Shown in pieces: positions 34,336 through 42,955 of a stretch of DNA of 64,000 nucleotides. A program made the translations under genes and the position numbers. Source of the DNA: Collinsella bouchesdurhonensis (GTDB lineage Bacteria > Actinomycetota > Coriobacteriia > Coriobacteriales > Coriobacteriaceae); assembly GCF_900155365.1 (NCBI RefSeq), contig NZ_LT699737.1, positions 35,059 through 99,058 on the forward strand. The letters are read 5' to 3'. The notes under the pieces are model-generated. The model did no database searches, was not told the DNA's origin, and worked only from the letters and a program-made list of their open reading frames with translations. The number at the start of each line of letters is the position of its first letter. The first letter of the stretch is position 1.

Positions 34336-37300
34336 CTACTCCACGCTCTTGAGGCTCTCTACCATGTCGATGCGGCGGAGCTTGGAACGCATGAACAGCG
34401 TCACGATCACCGAGAACACCATGGTGAGGGCAAACGCGACAATAAAGCTCGGAAGATGAATGTCGCGACCGAACATCACCTGGTCCACCTCGGCGGTCAC
34501 GATCACGTAGCCCTCCATAAAGATGCCCAGCACAAGACCCACAAGCGAGCCGATAAGCGCCAGCAGTAACGTCTCGCGATAGATATAGGCATTGACTTCA
34601 TGCTGTGTAAAGCCCAAGACCTTAAGCGTCGCGATTTCGCGTACGCGCTCGGCAATGTTGATGTTGGTAAGGTTGTAGAGCACCACGAATGCAAGGGTCG
34701 CCGCAGCAACCACCAGCACCACCACAACCGAGTCCACGCTCTTGAGCATGCTGCGGTAGCTGTTGATGGTCTCGTCGTTATAGCTCACGGTCTTCACGCC
34801 GTCGGTGGCCAGCAAATCGTCGCTCACCTTGTCGCGCGTGGCCTCATCTTCTTTCACACTCGCATACAGCGTGGTAAACGAGGCCTTCTCGCCAAACGTC
34901 TTTTCATAAAGCGTCGGAGTCATGATCACGTAGTGCGCCACGTAGTTCTCAACCACACCTGCCACGCGCACTCGATATGCCTTGCCCGTGGGGTTGCCAA
35001 TGGCATCCTGCGCGTAGATATCAACCGAGTCACCTGCTTGCACGCCCAGCTCGGTGGCAAGCTTCTCGCTGATGAGCGCACCCGTGTTGTCAAGCACCAT
35101 CGTCTTGCCCGAGACGCGGTCGCGCAGCGTATGGAACTCGGAATACGACTTGACCTTTTGCGGCACGTCAAGCTCGACCATCTGGTCGGAATCGTTGTCG
35201 CGAGCGCCCGCCTGGCGCACCACCATGTTCTCGGCCGCAAGCCAGGTGGAAGAGCCGGCGGAATCCTCATCGATGCGCTCGGTCGCAGTCTTTTTCTGCG
35301 CCGCGGTGACGTCTTCATCCATGCGCACGATCGTGTTGTAGTGGTACAGCTCGCCAAACTGTTTGTCGATGATGTCGTTGATGGAATTCTCCAGGCCAAG
35401 GCCCGTGAGCAACAGAGCCGTGCAGCCGGCGATGCCGATAATGGCCATACAGAAGCGTCGCTTATAGCGGAAGAGGTTGCGCGCGGTGACCTTCCACGAG
35501 AAGGTCAGACGACTCCAAACGGGGCGAATGCGCTCCAGCAAAATGCGTTTGCCCGCCTTGGGCGCACGCGGGAGCATGAGCGTCGAGGGCTTCTCGCGCA
35601 GGGTGGCCGCCACGGCAAACCAAGTGGCCAGCACGGTGATGCCAATGCCGAGGCCTGCCGAGGACAGGGCAATGGGCATATCGATAGGCACGGGCCTACA
35701 GGGAACGGCGTAAATGATGGCGTAGGCTTCCATGATGAACCACGGCAGGAACGTAGAGAGCGCCAGGATACCCACAATCGAGCCCACACCGCTCGCGATG
35801 GCCGCATAGCCCAGATACTTGCCCGTAATGCGCGCGTTGGAATAGCCCAGCGCTTTATAGGTACCAATGAGCATACGGTCCTCGTCCACCATGCGCGTCA
35901 TGGTGGTGAGCGAAACAAGTGCTGCAACCAGGAAGAACAGTAGAGGGAAGACCTGCGCGATCTGGTCGATACGCCCAGCATCGGAGCGGTAGCTCTCAAC
36001 GCCCATGTTCTTCTTTAAATCGAGGGTGTAGACATCGGCGTCCATGGTGGCGATTTCGTCCACCTTGGCCTGGGCCTCTTCGAGCTGGGCCCCGGCGTCG
36101 GCAAACTGGCTTTGGGCATCGACACGCTTTTGCGCAAGCTCGGAGCTGCCCGCCTGCCACTGGGCAAAGCCCTCGTCGTACTGGGCCTGACCTTCTGCGA
36201 GCTGAGCCTTTCCGCTCTCAAGTTGTCCCGCGCCCGACTGCAATTGTGACAGCGCCGCGTCGAGGCTCTGCTGGGCTGTGGCAAAGCCGTTCTCGGCAGC
36301 TGCCTTTTGAGCCGCAAGCTCTGATCGCGCGGCGTTCAGGCCTTCGGCCACGCCGGCGGTTTGGGAATCAATCTGCGCGATGCCGCCTTTGAGCTGGAAA
36401 ATTGCACCCTCAAGCTGGGTCTTTTGCCCCTCGAGGGTTTGTTTTTGCTGTTGCAGACCCGCAAGCTCCTCTTGAGCCTGAGCGAGCTGCTGTTCACAGC
36501 TGGCCTTTTGCTGCTCGAGCGTAGCGCGCGCCGGATCGTCCGCGGGCAGAGCATCAATCTGCTGCTGAAGCTGATTAATGCTCGCCGTCAGCGTATCGAC
36601 GCCTGCCGTTGCCTGCGCTATGCCGTCATCAACCTGGGTAAGGCCGTCCTGCACCTGGCCGAGGGACGTCTGCGCGGTATCGAGCTGCTCGGCAAGCTGC
36701 GCGCGCGAGGCCATCGCTGCATCGTACTGTGCCTGCGCGTTGTCTATCTGGGCTTGAGCTTGTGCGAGGGCCGCATACGCCTGTCGCTTTTGGGCCTCGA
36801 GCTCCGCAGTTCCTGCCTCGTACCGGGCCTTACCGTCGCGCAACTGCGCCTCGCTTTGCGCTATGCGGGCGCGCGCCGATTCCAGGTCTGCCGCAGCGCT
36901 ATCGAGCTGAGCTTTCGCGCTATCGAGTTCCGACTGGCCGCTGGTAAGCTGAGCCTCGGCATCTGCCTTCTTGCGTTCGTATTCTGCGCGTTTCTCGTCA
37001 AGCTCGGCCTGCGCCTCCGCGCGCAAATCATCCAAACGCGAAGTTTTGATGTCGTTGGAAATCGCATCGATACGAGCGGTTACCGCATCGACCTTTTGCT
37101 GATACGCGTCACTCGACCAGCGCTCATCGCGCGCCCCCTCCACAGAGATAAACGCCTCGGTGTAAGGGTAGTCTTCTGCAAAAGCACTGTCGGGAACATA
37201 GGCAAAGCTCGTCAGCTTGCCGCTGCCCAGCGAGGTTGATCCCATGCTGGTTGAGCAGGTGTAGTAGCCCGATTCGCAAAAGCCCACGATGGTAAACTCG

Positions 37301-37857
37301 CGCACGCTAAACGTATCGCCCAGGTCCTGTGTGCCCTCGATCACGCGCACCTTGTCACCGATCTTCACGTCGCTTTGCCACACCGTGTCGGCCGAGAGCA
37401 GGCACTCATCTGCAGCTTTAGGCCAGGTGCCGCTTGTGAGAATTGGGCGGTTAAGGTAGTCGTCATCTTTCGACGTGGTGCTCACGCCGTCGTACTCGCA
37501 GGCGCGAGCTGCATCCACATCGAGCGAGTGGTAGCGCAAGGTGCACTGAATGCCGTCAACGTCGGAGATAGCATCGGCCTCGTAGGCGGGCATAACGGCA
37601 GCCACGCCCTTGACCGCACGAATCTGGTCGATCTGGTTATCGTCAAGGCCCACCGTCGACACCACGCGGGCGTCGGAAAGGTAGGTGCCGTCGTAATACT
37701 CGTCCCCCGCCAGGCGCATGTCGGGGCCGGTCATGCGCAAGCCGGCAAAAAAGCCTGTTCCCAGTGCCGCGATGATAGCGATAGCGATAAAACGCCCCCA
37801 CGAATGGGTAACGGAGCGAATCACATCTTTGGTAAATGCGCTGGCCATCGCATGCAC
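34336..37857 (-). CDS. Giant FtsX-like ABC permease with long extracytoplasmic coiled coil
   Basis: 1173 residues (the Met three codons in, at 37848, is also possible). One N-terminal membrane helix (GRFIAIAIIAALGTGFFAGL) is followed by an extracytoplasmic MacB-like domain. A coiled-coil stretch of about 350 residues, very rich in Gln, Ala, Glu and Ser, comes next (about residues 245-610). Two groups of FtsX-type three-helix segments follow (about 640-790 and 1040-1160). Such proteins move lipids or peptides or transmit force to cell-wall enzymes, driven by a separate ATPase. No ATPase gene is adjacent here. Confidence 0.85.
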   Translation of the reverse strand: MHAMASAFTKDVIRSVTHSWGRFIAIAIIAALGTGFFAGLRMTGPDMRLAGDEYYDGTYLSDARVVSTVGLDDNQIDQIRAVKGVAAVMPAYEADAISDVDGIQCTLRYHSLDVDAARACEYDGVSTTSKDDDYLNRPILTSGTWPKAADECLLSADTVWQSDVKIGDKVRVIEGTQDLGDTFSVREFTIVGFCESGYYTCSTSMGSTSLGSGKLTSFAYVPDSAFAEDYPYTEAFISVEGARDERWSSDAYQQKVDAVTARIDAISNDIKTSRLDDLRAEAQAELDEKRAEYERKKADAEAQLTSGQSELDSAKAQLDSAAADLESARARIAQSEAQLRDGKARYEAGTAELEAQKRQAYAALAQAQAQIDNAQAQYDAAMASRAQLAEQLDTAQTSLGQVQDGLTQVDDGIAQATAGVDTLTASINQLQQQIDALPADDPARATLEQQKASCEQQLAQAQEELAGLQQQKQTLEGQKTQLEGAIFQLKGGIAQIDSQTAGVAEGLNAARSELAAQKAAAENGFATAQQSLDAALSQLQSGAGQLESGKAQLAEGQAQYDEGFAQWQAGSSELAQKRVDAQSQFADAGAQLEEAQAKVDEIATMDADVYTLDLKKNMGVESYRSDAGRIDQIAQVFPLLFFLVAALVSLTTMTRMVDEDRMLIGTYKALGYSNARITGKYLGYAAIASGVGSIVGILALSTFLPWFIMEAYAIIYAVPCRPVPIDMPIALSSAGLGIGITVLATWFAVAATLREKPSTLMLPRAPKAGKRILLERIRPVWSRLTFSWKVTARNLFRYKRRFCMAIIGIAGCTALLLTGLGLENSINDIIDKQFGELYHYNTIVRMDEDVTAAQKKTATERIDEDSAGSSTWLAAENMVVRQAGARDNDSDQMVELDVPQKVKSYSEFHTLRDRVSGKTMVLDNTGALISEKLATELGVQAGDSVDIYAQDAIGNPTGKAYRVRVAGVVENYVAHYVIMTPTLYEKTFGEKASFTTLYASVKEDEATRDKVSDDLLATDGVKTVSYNDETINSYRSMLKSVDSVVVVLVVAAATLAFVVLYNLTNINIAERVREIATLKVLGFTQHEVNAYIYRETLLLALIGSLVGLVLGIFMEGYVIVTAEVDQVMFGRDIHLPSFIVAFALTMVFSVIVTLFMRSKLRRIDMVESLKSVE

Positions 37858-38107
37858 TCAATTCTCGGCGATATTTCTTGCAGTCTTTGTTTTATTGTAA
37901 GCGACTAGCCCGTTATTTGCGCCGGCGCGGTGGACGGGAGCTACAGAGCCGCGGCCGCGCTCCAAGGGCGAATCTTCTTAAGCTCGGGCTCAAGCTTCCT
38001 GCGAGCAATCTCCATGTCATAAGCCGCCTGCGCACGCAGCTCACCCCGGCGGCGCCGTATATGAGACAATACAATCCACGAACGCACTCTTTTGAAAGGC
38101 CCGCAGC

Positions 38108-39463
38108 ATGAACAAAGCGGCAACGAGTCAATCCCTTTCACCCCGGCAGTCCATTGCGGTGGGCATCACGCTGTTCTCGATGTTCTTTGGAGCCGGCAAC
38201 CTCATCTTGCCGCCCATGCTCGCACTCCAGGCGGGCACCTCCACCGTCCCGGCAATGATCGGCTTCCTTGTCGCCGGCATCGGCCTGCCGGTACTCGGCA
38301 TTGTGGCCGTAGCGCTCGTAGGCACGGCACGCGAGCTAGCCGACCGCGTCCATCCGCTGTTCTCGAGCATCTTCGTCGCAGCCATCTACCTGGCCATCGG
38401 CCCCTGTCTCGCCATTCCACGCACCAGTTCAACCGCCTTTGAGATGCTCATCCCGCTCTTCCCGCAGGGCGCACCCATCGGCACCATCCGCCTGGTCTTC
38501 TCCATCGTGTTCTTTGCCGTGGCATACGCCCTTGCCATGCACCCCGGAGCCCTCACCAAGCTTCTCGGACGTATCACGGGGCCTGCGCTCATCATCTTGC
38601 TGGTTATGGTCGTAGGCTCATCGCTCGTCTCGCCCGCCGGCGTGGCGCAAGCGCCCCAGGCGCCCTACAATAGCGCCGCCCCCATCCAGGGATTCCTTAC
38701 GGGATACCAAACCATGGACTTGCTCGCTTCTCTCACCTTTGGCCTTGTTATCGCCGAGAATATCAAGGGGCTCGGTGTGAGCGATTCGCACGGTCTCATG
38801 CGCGAGATCTCGCGTGCGGGAATCGTCGCTGGCATCCTTATGGCACTTGTCTACTGCGGTCTGGCGCAGGTGGGTGCCAGCTTTGGCTCGGTCATGCCGA
38901 ACGCCACCAACGGTGCGGCGCTGCTTACTGCCTCGGCAACGCTGCACTTTGGCATTGCGGGAACGCTAATCATCGCCGCCATCTACTTACTCGCCTGCCT
39001 GAACGTCTGCATTGGCCTCATTAGCTGCTGCGGCACCTACTTTGCCGAAACCTTTGGCGCAGCAGCCCCCGGTGCGCAGGCGCACATGCTGGGCCGCATC
39101 CCCTATGCAGGCTGGGCGGCGGCCTTTGCCGTTTTTTCCTGCGTGGTCTCAAACGTTGGCCTCGACGCCATCCTGATGTTCTCGGTCCCGCTGTTGAGCG
39201 CGCTCTACCCCGTCTCCATCGTCTTCGTGATCATGGGAATGGCACACCGCGCCTGCGACCGTCTGCCCCTCACCTGGCCCTGGGCCATTGGTGCCACAAC
39301 GATCGCAAGCGTTGCCACGGCTCTGCGCGATGCGTTCTTTGCCGGTACGTGGCTGCCCTTCGACACCCTGCCACTTGCGAGCCTGGGCTTTGGCTGGCTG
39401 CTCCCTGCCCTTTGCGGAGCCGCCGTGGGTGCCATCCTCTCGGTCGCACGCGCAACAAAATAG
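38108..39463 (+). CDS. brnQ: Branched-chain amino acid:cation symporter (LIVCS family)
   Basis: 451 residues with about twelve hydrophobic segments. The signature ITLFSMFFGAGNLILPPML near the N-terminus and YLAIGPCLAIPRTSSTAFEM mark BrnQ transporters. They import Leu, Ile and Val with Na+ or H+. AAAGG precedes ATG 38108. A 7-bp inverted repeat GGTCGGG/CCCGACC (39463-39469, 39492-39498) overlaps the stop codon region but has no T run. Confidence 0.94.
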   Translation: MNKAATSQSLSPRQSIAVGITLFSMFFGAGNLILPPMLALQAGTSTVPAMIGFLVAGIGLPVLGIVAVALVGTARELADRVHPLFSSIFVAAIYLAIGPCLAIPRTSSTAFEMLIPLFPQGAPIGTIRLVFSIVFFAVAYALAMHPGALTKLLGRITGPALIILLVMVVGSSLVSPAGVAQAPQAPYNSAAPIQGFLTGYQTMDLLASLTFGLVIAENIKGLGVSDSHGLMREISRAGIVAGILMALVYCGLAQVGASFGSVMPNATNGAALLTASATLHFGIAGTLIIAAIYLLACLNVCIGLISCCGTYFAETFGAAAPGAQAHMLGRIPYAGWAAAFAVFSCVVSNVGLDAILMFSVPLLSALYPVSIVFVIMGMAHRACDRLPLTWPWAIGATTIASVATALRDAFFAGTWLPFDTLPLASLGFGWLLPALCGAAVGAILSVARATK

Positions 39464-39526
39464 GTCGGGGTGGGCACCCAAAGGAACCCGTCCCGACCTT
39501 GGCGCAATGGAAAGAGGAGTATCGAA

Positions 39527-40009
39527 TTAGCAGCAGGCGTGTTTGCGCTTCTGGGTGAACAGCACGATGCCGATGAGCGCCGGAATGCACACGGAAAATG
39601 CCAGCACCGCGGCGTCGCCAAAATGGAACACGGGGATGCCGATGAACAAGCCCGCGCAGTACGGGATAAGCCAGATAAGCCACACGCAGATGCTCAGCTT
39701 GTGGAAGCCCCGACGACTCTGCTCGCTGCCGCGCACGGTGACAAACGTTGCCCACAGGGCATGGAAGAGCATGAAGATGATGGCCAGCAGGCCGGTGATG
39801 GCATGCAGCGGGGAGACAGCCGCAGTCGAGGTGCGGGCGATGGTGGTCATGATGGTGGTGCCCGTTGTGTCGCAGATCAGGCCCAACCAGAACAGCGCGA
39901 GGTGGCTCTTCTTAAGCGTACCGGCGCGGCGCTCGCCAAAAACGCCAATGGTATAAAAGATAAGAGCGAGCGTGATCGCCGTCGACGCAGGCATAATCAA
40001 CGAATTCAT
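39527..40009 (-). CDS. HsmA-like small integral membrane protein
   Basis: 160 residues from ATG 40009 with GGAGGA upstream. There are five hydrophobic segments, with GERRAGTLKKSHLALFWLGLICDTTGTTIM early and HAITGLLAIIFMLFHALWA later, matching the HsmA/TIGR03987 family. It ends QKRKHACC. A homologue has been connected with drug or heme tolerance, but the biochemical role is not established. The TetR gene next to it, on the same strand and upstream, may control it. Confidence 0.75.
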   Translation of the reverse strand: MNSLIMPASTAITLALIFYTIGVFGERRAGTLKKSHLALFWLGLICDTTGTTIMTTIARTSTAAVSPLHAITGLLAIIFMLFHALWATFVTVRGSEQSRRGFHKLSICVWLIWLIPYCAGLFIGIPVFHFGDAAVLAFSVCIPALIGIVLFTQKRKHACC

Positions 40010-40121
40010 AGGTATGTGATTCCTCCAAAGTCGATATCGCGCCGGGAGCACTTGTTGCCCCAGCTGCGAATCATATTGTGGAATCACCGCACCTGAACAT
40101 CAAAGGTACCTTGTTCATGTC

Positions 40122-40685
40122 TTACGCGTTGTAGAGCGTCCTTCGAAGAAGACCGAAAAGAATAGGACAGTTGCCCTCGCCCGCATGCAGCGCGTTGAGC
40201 ATGTTATCAAAGGTAAAGCGGCATACTCGCTTGGCGTCAAAGCCCACAGGTAGGTCTGTGCGAATAGCGGCGTCGTTTTTGTAAACCTCTACCAGACCGC
40301 GCAACGCATGGTTCAAGATCTGCTGTTCACGCAGGTGGGCGGCATTTTTCTCGGCGGCGGGAAGCACCTCGGCGCCCTTAAGCCAGCAACGCCTAAAGCG
40401 GTCGAGCACCATGACGAGCGATGCGTAAAGGTCCTCGCAATAGTCGACAAAACCCTTGTGCACGTCGAGGCGGCAAAAGCCGTCAAAGACGAAACGGCGG
40501 AAGAACAGCTCGATAGTTGCTGTGGTGAGTTTGTCCTTTGAGGCAAAGTGGTTGTAGATGGTGCCCACGCTCACATGGCACACCTGCGCCAGCGAGCGGA
40601 TGGAAAGCGCCGAGAGGCCCTGCGCATCGGCGATGCGATATGCCTCTTCTAAGAGTTCATCACGAGAAATAACGCTCGAAGCCAT
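40122..40685 (-). CDS. TetR family transcriptional regulator
   Basis: 187 residues from ATG 40685, with AGGGGAGA upstream. The N-terminal HTH reads LLEEAYRIADAQGLSALSIR and SLAQVCHVSVGTIYNHFASK. The C-terminal ligand domain is of the TetR_C_8-like helical type. It is upstream of and co-directional with the HsmA-like gene (112 bases apart), a common arrangement for local repression. Confidence 0.9.
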   Translation of the reverse strand: MASSVISRDELLEEAYRIADAQGLSALSIRSLAQVCHVSVGTIYNHFASKDKLTTATIELFFRRFVFDGFCRLDVHKGFVDYCEDLYASLVMVLDRFRRCWLKGAEVLPAAEKNAAHLREQQILNHALRGLVEVYKNDAAIRTDLPVGFDAKRVCRFTFDNMLNALHAGEGNCPILFGLLRRTLYNA

Positions 40686-40795
40686 CTGGTCTCCCCTGTT
40701 GCGCTGCACGTTCTAGCTTGTTCGTATAAAAGATGGTAGAACAAACGGCGTGTGCCGTGGTGGCGCGTCAATGTCTGCGATGTATGACGAGCCGC

Positions 40796-41440
40796 CTACT
40801 CGAACCAGGCGATGGCACGGATAGGAGAGCCGTCGGAGTCCTCGATCCTCAGGGGGCAGCAACTAAACCAAAAAAGATCGTCGCCGCAACAATCCAGATT
40901 CTTGAGATTCTCGATATTCACGATGTCGCAGGAAGAGAAGAGCTTCTTGTGGCGCGTTAGGTTCGTATCGGCAATGGGATCCAAGCCGATGACGTCAAAG
41001 CCGATGCCCTTGTAGCCGCCAGCGATGATCAGATCGAGCACCTCGTCGTCTATGCAGGGGTAGTCGCCAAAGTAGGCGTCCGTGCCCCAGTATTCGTCCC
41101 AGCCCAGATTAAAGAGGAGAAAGTCTGCCTGGGCGACTTTGTCACCGTAAGGGCGCAGCTGCTCCATGGTGATGGCGCCACCTTCCGGCAGGTCACAGCA
41201 ATCGATAACAAGGGCTTTGCCGATAAACTGGCTTGCGGGAAATTCGTCGAGCGTTGTCCTGTTGGGGAACAGATGCGAGGGCGAATCCATGTGCGTGCCG
41301 GTATGGGAGGACATCCGCAGTAGCGTCTCTTTGAAGCCGTCCTTCTCGTACGTGCCGGCAAGTGCAAGCCGAGGCGTGTCCGAGCCCGGATAGACCGGCA
41401 TGCCCTGGGTGATGGTATGGGTAAGGTCGATAACGCGCAT
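40796..41440 (-). CDS. Cyclase family protein (kynurenine formamidase-like metal hydrolase)
   Basis: 214 residues, GAAAGGA upstream of ATG 41440. MRVIDLTHTITQGMPVYPGS opens the fold. The zinc-binding SSHTGTHMDSPSHLF motif is complete, and a C-terminal His/Glu region follows. The superfamily includes kynurenine formamidase and isatin hydrolase. No tryptophan-degradation gene is next to it, so the substrate is open. The Cys-rich C-terminal segment (DCCGDDLFWFSCCPL) is unusual but within the family range. Confidence 0.88.
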   Translation of the reverse strand: MRVIDLTHTITQGMPVYPGSDTPRLALAGTYEKDGFKETLLRMSSHTGTHMDSPSHLFPNRTTLDEFPASQFIGKALVIDCCDLPEGGAITMEQLRPYGDKVAQADFLLFNLGWDEYWGTDAYFGDYPCIDDEVLDLIIAGGYKGIGFDVIGLDPIADTNLTRHKKLFSSCDIVNIENLKNLDCCGDDLFWFSCCPLRIEDSDGSPIRAIAWFE

Positions 41441-41608
41441 GATGGATCCTTTCGAGCTTGTCCCATCGTATCAAAGCGGCGCGATGGGGCCGAGAGGTTT
41501 GGCCCAGTTATAGGCCAACTTACCCCGCGCAACAAACGGTTGCTTGGATTGGCTGCCTGCGCCGCTTAAGCTTGCACTATCAAGAAACTCGCTGGAAGGG
41601 GAGCCGCT

Positions 41609-42427
41609 ATGGCCTTTGCCGAGAACCTTATTGCCGTACGTCGAGCGCATAACCTTACGCAGCAGCAGCTTGCGGCAAAGCTCTTTGTAACGCGCCAGGC
41701 CGTAAGCCGCTGGGAGCGCGGCGAGGTTACGCCCGGAATCGACATGATGAAGCTCATCGCTGCCGTTACCGGCGAGCCGCTCTCGCACCTGTTGGAGATG
41801 CCTGAGCATTATTGCGAGAGCTGCGGTATGTACCTTACCCCTGACGATTGCGGCACCGATGCAAGCGGCAAGAAGACCGACCATTACTGCAAGTGGTGCT
41901 ATGAGCAGGGAGAATACACGTACGAGACCACAATGGAGGCCATGATTGAGGATTGCGCCCCGCGCTTGGCAGAGAATACGGGCATGACGCTTGACGAGGC
42001 GGTGTCGCTTATGGGTGCGGTGTTGCCGCAGCTGGAGCGGTGGCGCGCGGTGCACGAGAACGAAGAGCGCTATGGCGAGGAAGCCCGCGGGCTTTACGGG
42101 GATGACGTGATCGATGCTGCCAACGAGCGGATCTTGGATATGGACCCGGCAGTGTGGAATGACATGAAGGAGCTTGAGCGAGCAATTCTGGGCCAGCTCT
42201 CGATTGCTATGGCAGAGGGCGACCCACGCGGCCCCGAGGCGGAAAAGCTGGTAGGGATGCATCGCCACTGGGTGGGCCTCCACTGGGGAAGTGAGCCCGA
42301 AGACGATGCTTACCTGGGGCTTGTTAAGGGATACCTTCCCGACCCGCGGTTTGTGTCTTATTACGATGACCCCTGCGGAACCGGCGCCACCGCGTTTCTT
42401 GTTGAGGCTGTAGAGGGTGAGATGTAG
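41609..42427 (+). CDS. XRE HTH - zinc ribbon - TipAS fusion regulator
   Basis: 272 residues, ribosome site GGAAGGGGAG. Residues about 5-60 are an XRE helix-turn-helix (NLTQQQLAAKLFVTRQAVSR). Residues about 68-105 are a putative zinc-ribbon domain (CESCGMYLTPDDCGTDASG, then YCKWCYEQGEY). Residues about 175-270 match the TipAS antibiotic-recognition domain: PEAEKLVGMHRHWVGLHWG, DAYLGLVKGYLPDPRF and GATAFLVEAV. TipAS domains bind thiopeptides in MerR-type TipA. Here the DNA-binding part is XRE, so it may be a drug- or stress-responsive regulator. It sits at the left edge of the defence island. Confidence 0.8.
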   Translation: MAFAENLIAVRRAHNLTQQQLAAKLFVTRQAVSRWERGEVTPGIDMMKLIAAVTGEPLSHLLEMPEHYCESCGMYLTPDDCGTDASGKKTDHYCKWCYEQGEYTYETTMEAMIEDCAPRLAENTGMTLDEAVSLMGAVLPQLERWRAVHENEERYGEEARGLYGDDVIDAANERILDMDPAVWNDMKELERAILGQLSIAMAEGDPRGPEAEKLVGMHRHWVGLHWGSEPEDDAYLGLVKGYLPDPRFVSYYDDPCGTGATAFLVEAVEGEM

Positions 42428-42737
42428 GGCGAGGGCAGGAAGTCTGCTGAAATAGGCCTCCATCCCGACCCTGCCCTTAGCGTCCGGCTCTACAATACGC
42501 ACCTGCTTGACAGCGGAGCAACAAGACGAAACAATAGCCCCCGGCTAATTGCTCCCGTTTGTTATTTCAGATCCAAACTTCCCAGAATTTGCACCCCAGA
42601 TCCCAGTTCCTAACTCCCTGCTCACCCTGCATAAAGCTGCAACGTCGGCCCTCCTTGTATTCACAGCACCACTCCACGCTGCCACGCTATAATGCTGCAA
42701 ACGCATTTGTATTGCATTTCGAGCGATGGGAGCGCAG
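42428..42737 (+). other. Intergenic region and promoter area upstream of the defence operon
   Basis: 310 bases without a gene. AGGGCAGG/CCTGCCCT (42432-42439, 42470-42477) could form a weak hairpin after the TipAS gene. TTGACA (42507-42512) with AACAAT 17 bases downstream (42530-42535) and a perfect TATAAT (42688-42693) are the promoter-like elements. After TATAAT, GCATTT is repeated 11 bases apart within about 42702-42720, a spacing typical of RHH operator half-sites. Confidence 0.5.
42507..42693 (+). promoter_or_regulatory. Candidate promoters of the R-M operon
   Basis: Two candidates. P1 has TTGACA (42507-42512), a 17-base spacer and AACAAT. P2 has the perfect -10 TATAAT (42688-42693) without a clear -35. 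P2 would start transcription about 40 bases before the RHH gene. Confidence 0.45.
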
Positions 42738-42950
42738 ATGCCTGACAGCTATAAGGAGCTCATCAAGAGCAATCCCGACGAGACCGAGATCAGGAGCTTC
42801 CTGGTAGACGGCGATCAGGTGTCCGTGACCCTGCGCATCCCCGACACCTTGCGCGATGCCGCGAAGGAGGAGGCGGCCCTGCGGGGCATGAGCTTCTCCG
42901 CCTTCGTGCGCACCTGCATGATCGAAGAGCTCGCGAAGAAGGGGGCGTAG
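42738..42950 (+). CDS. Small RHH-like protein at the head of the R-M operon
   Basis: 70 residues from ATG 42738 (GGGAG upstream; ATG 42726 would add 4). The C-terminal part VSVTLRIPDTLRDAAKEEAA, LRGMSFSAFVRTCMIEEL has the strand-helix-helix pattern of ribbon-helix-helix DNA-binding proteins. RHH proteins commonly repress their own operon, or serve as antitoxins. It ends 5 bases before the helicase start, so it is co-transcribed. A regulator of the island is the simplest reading. No toxin-like partner is adjacent. Confidence 0.7.
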   Translation: MPDSYKELIKSNPDETEIRSFLVDGDQVSVTLRIPDTLRDAAKEEAALRGMSFSAFVRTCMIEELAKKGA

Positions 42951-42955
42951 AACCC

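Noticed and set aside
37941..38141. Possible 66-residue gene between the FtsX-type gene and brnQ (minus strand)
   Set aside because: Its start lies inside brnQ and the part outside has no ribosome site. The end (RRKLEPELKKIRPWSAAAAL) looks vaguely protein-like but is not enough.
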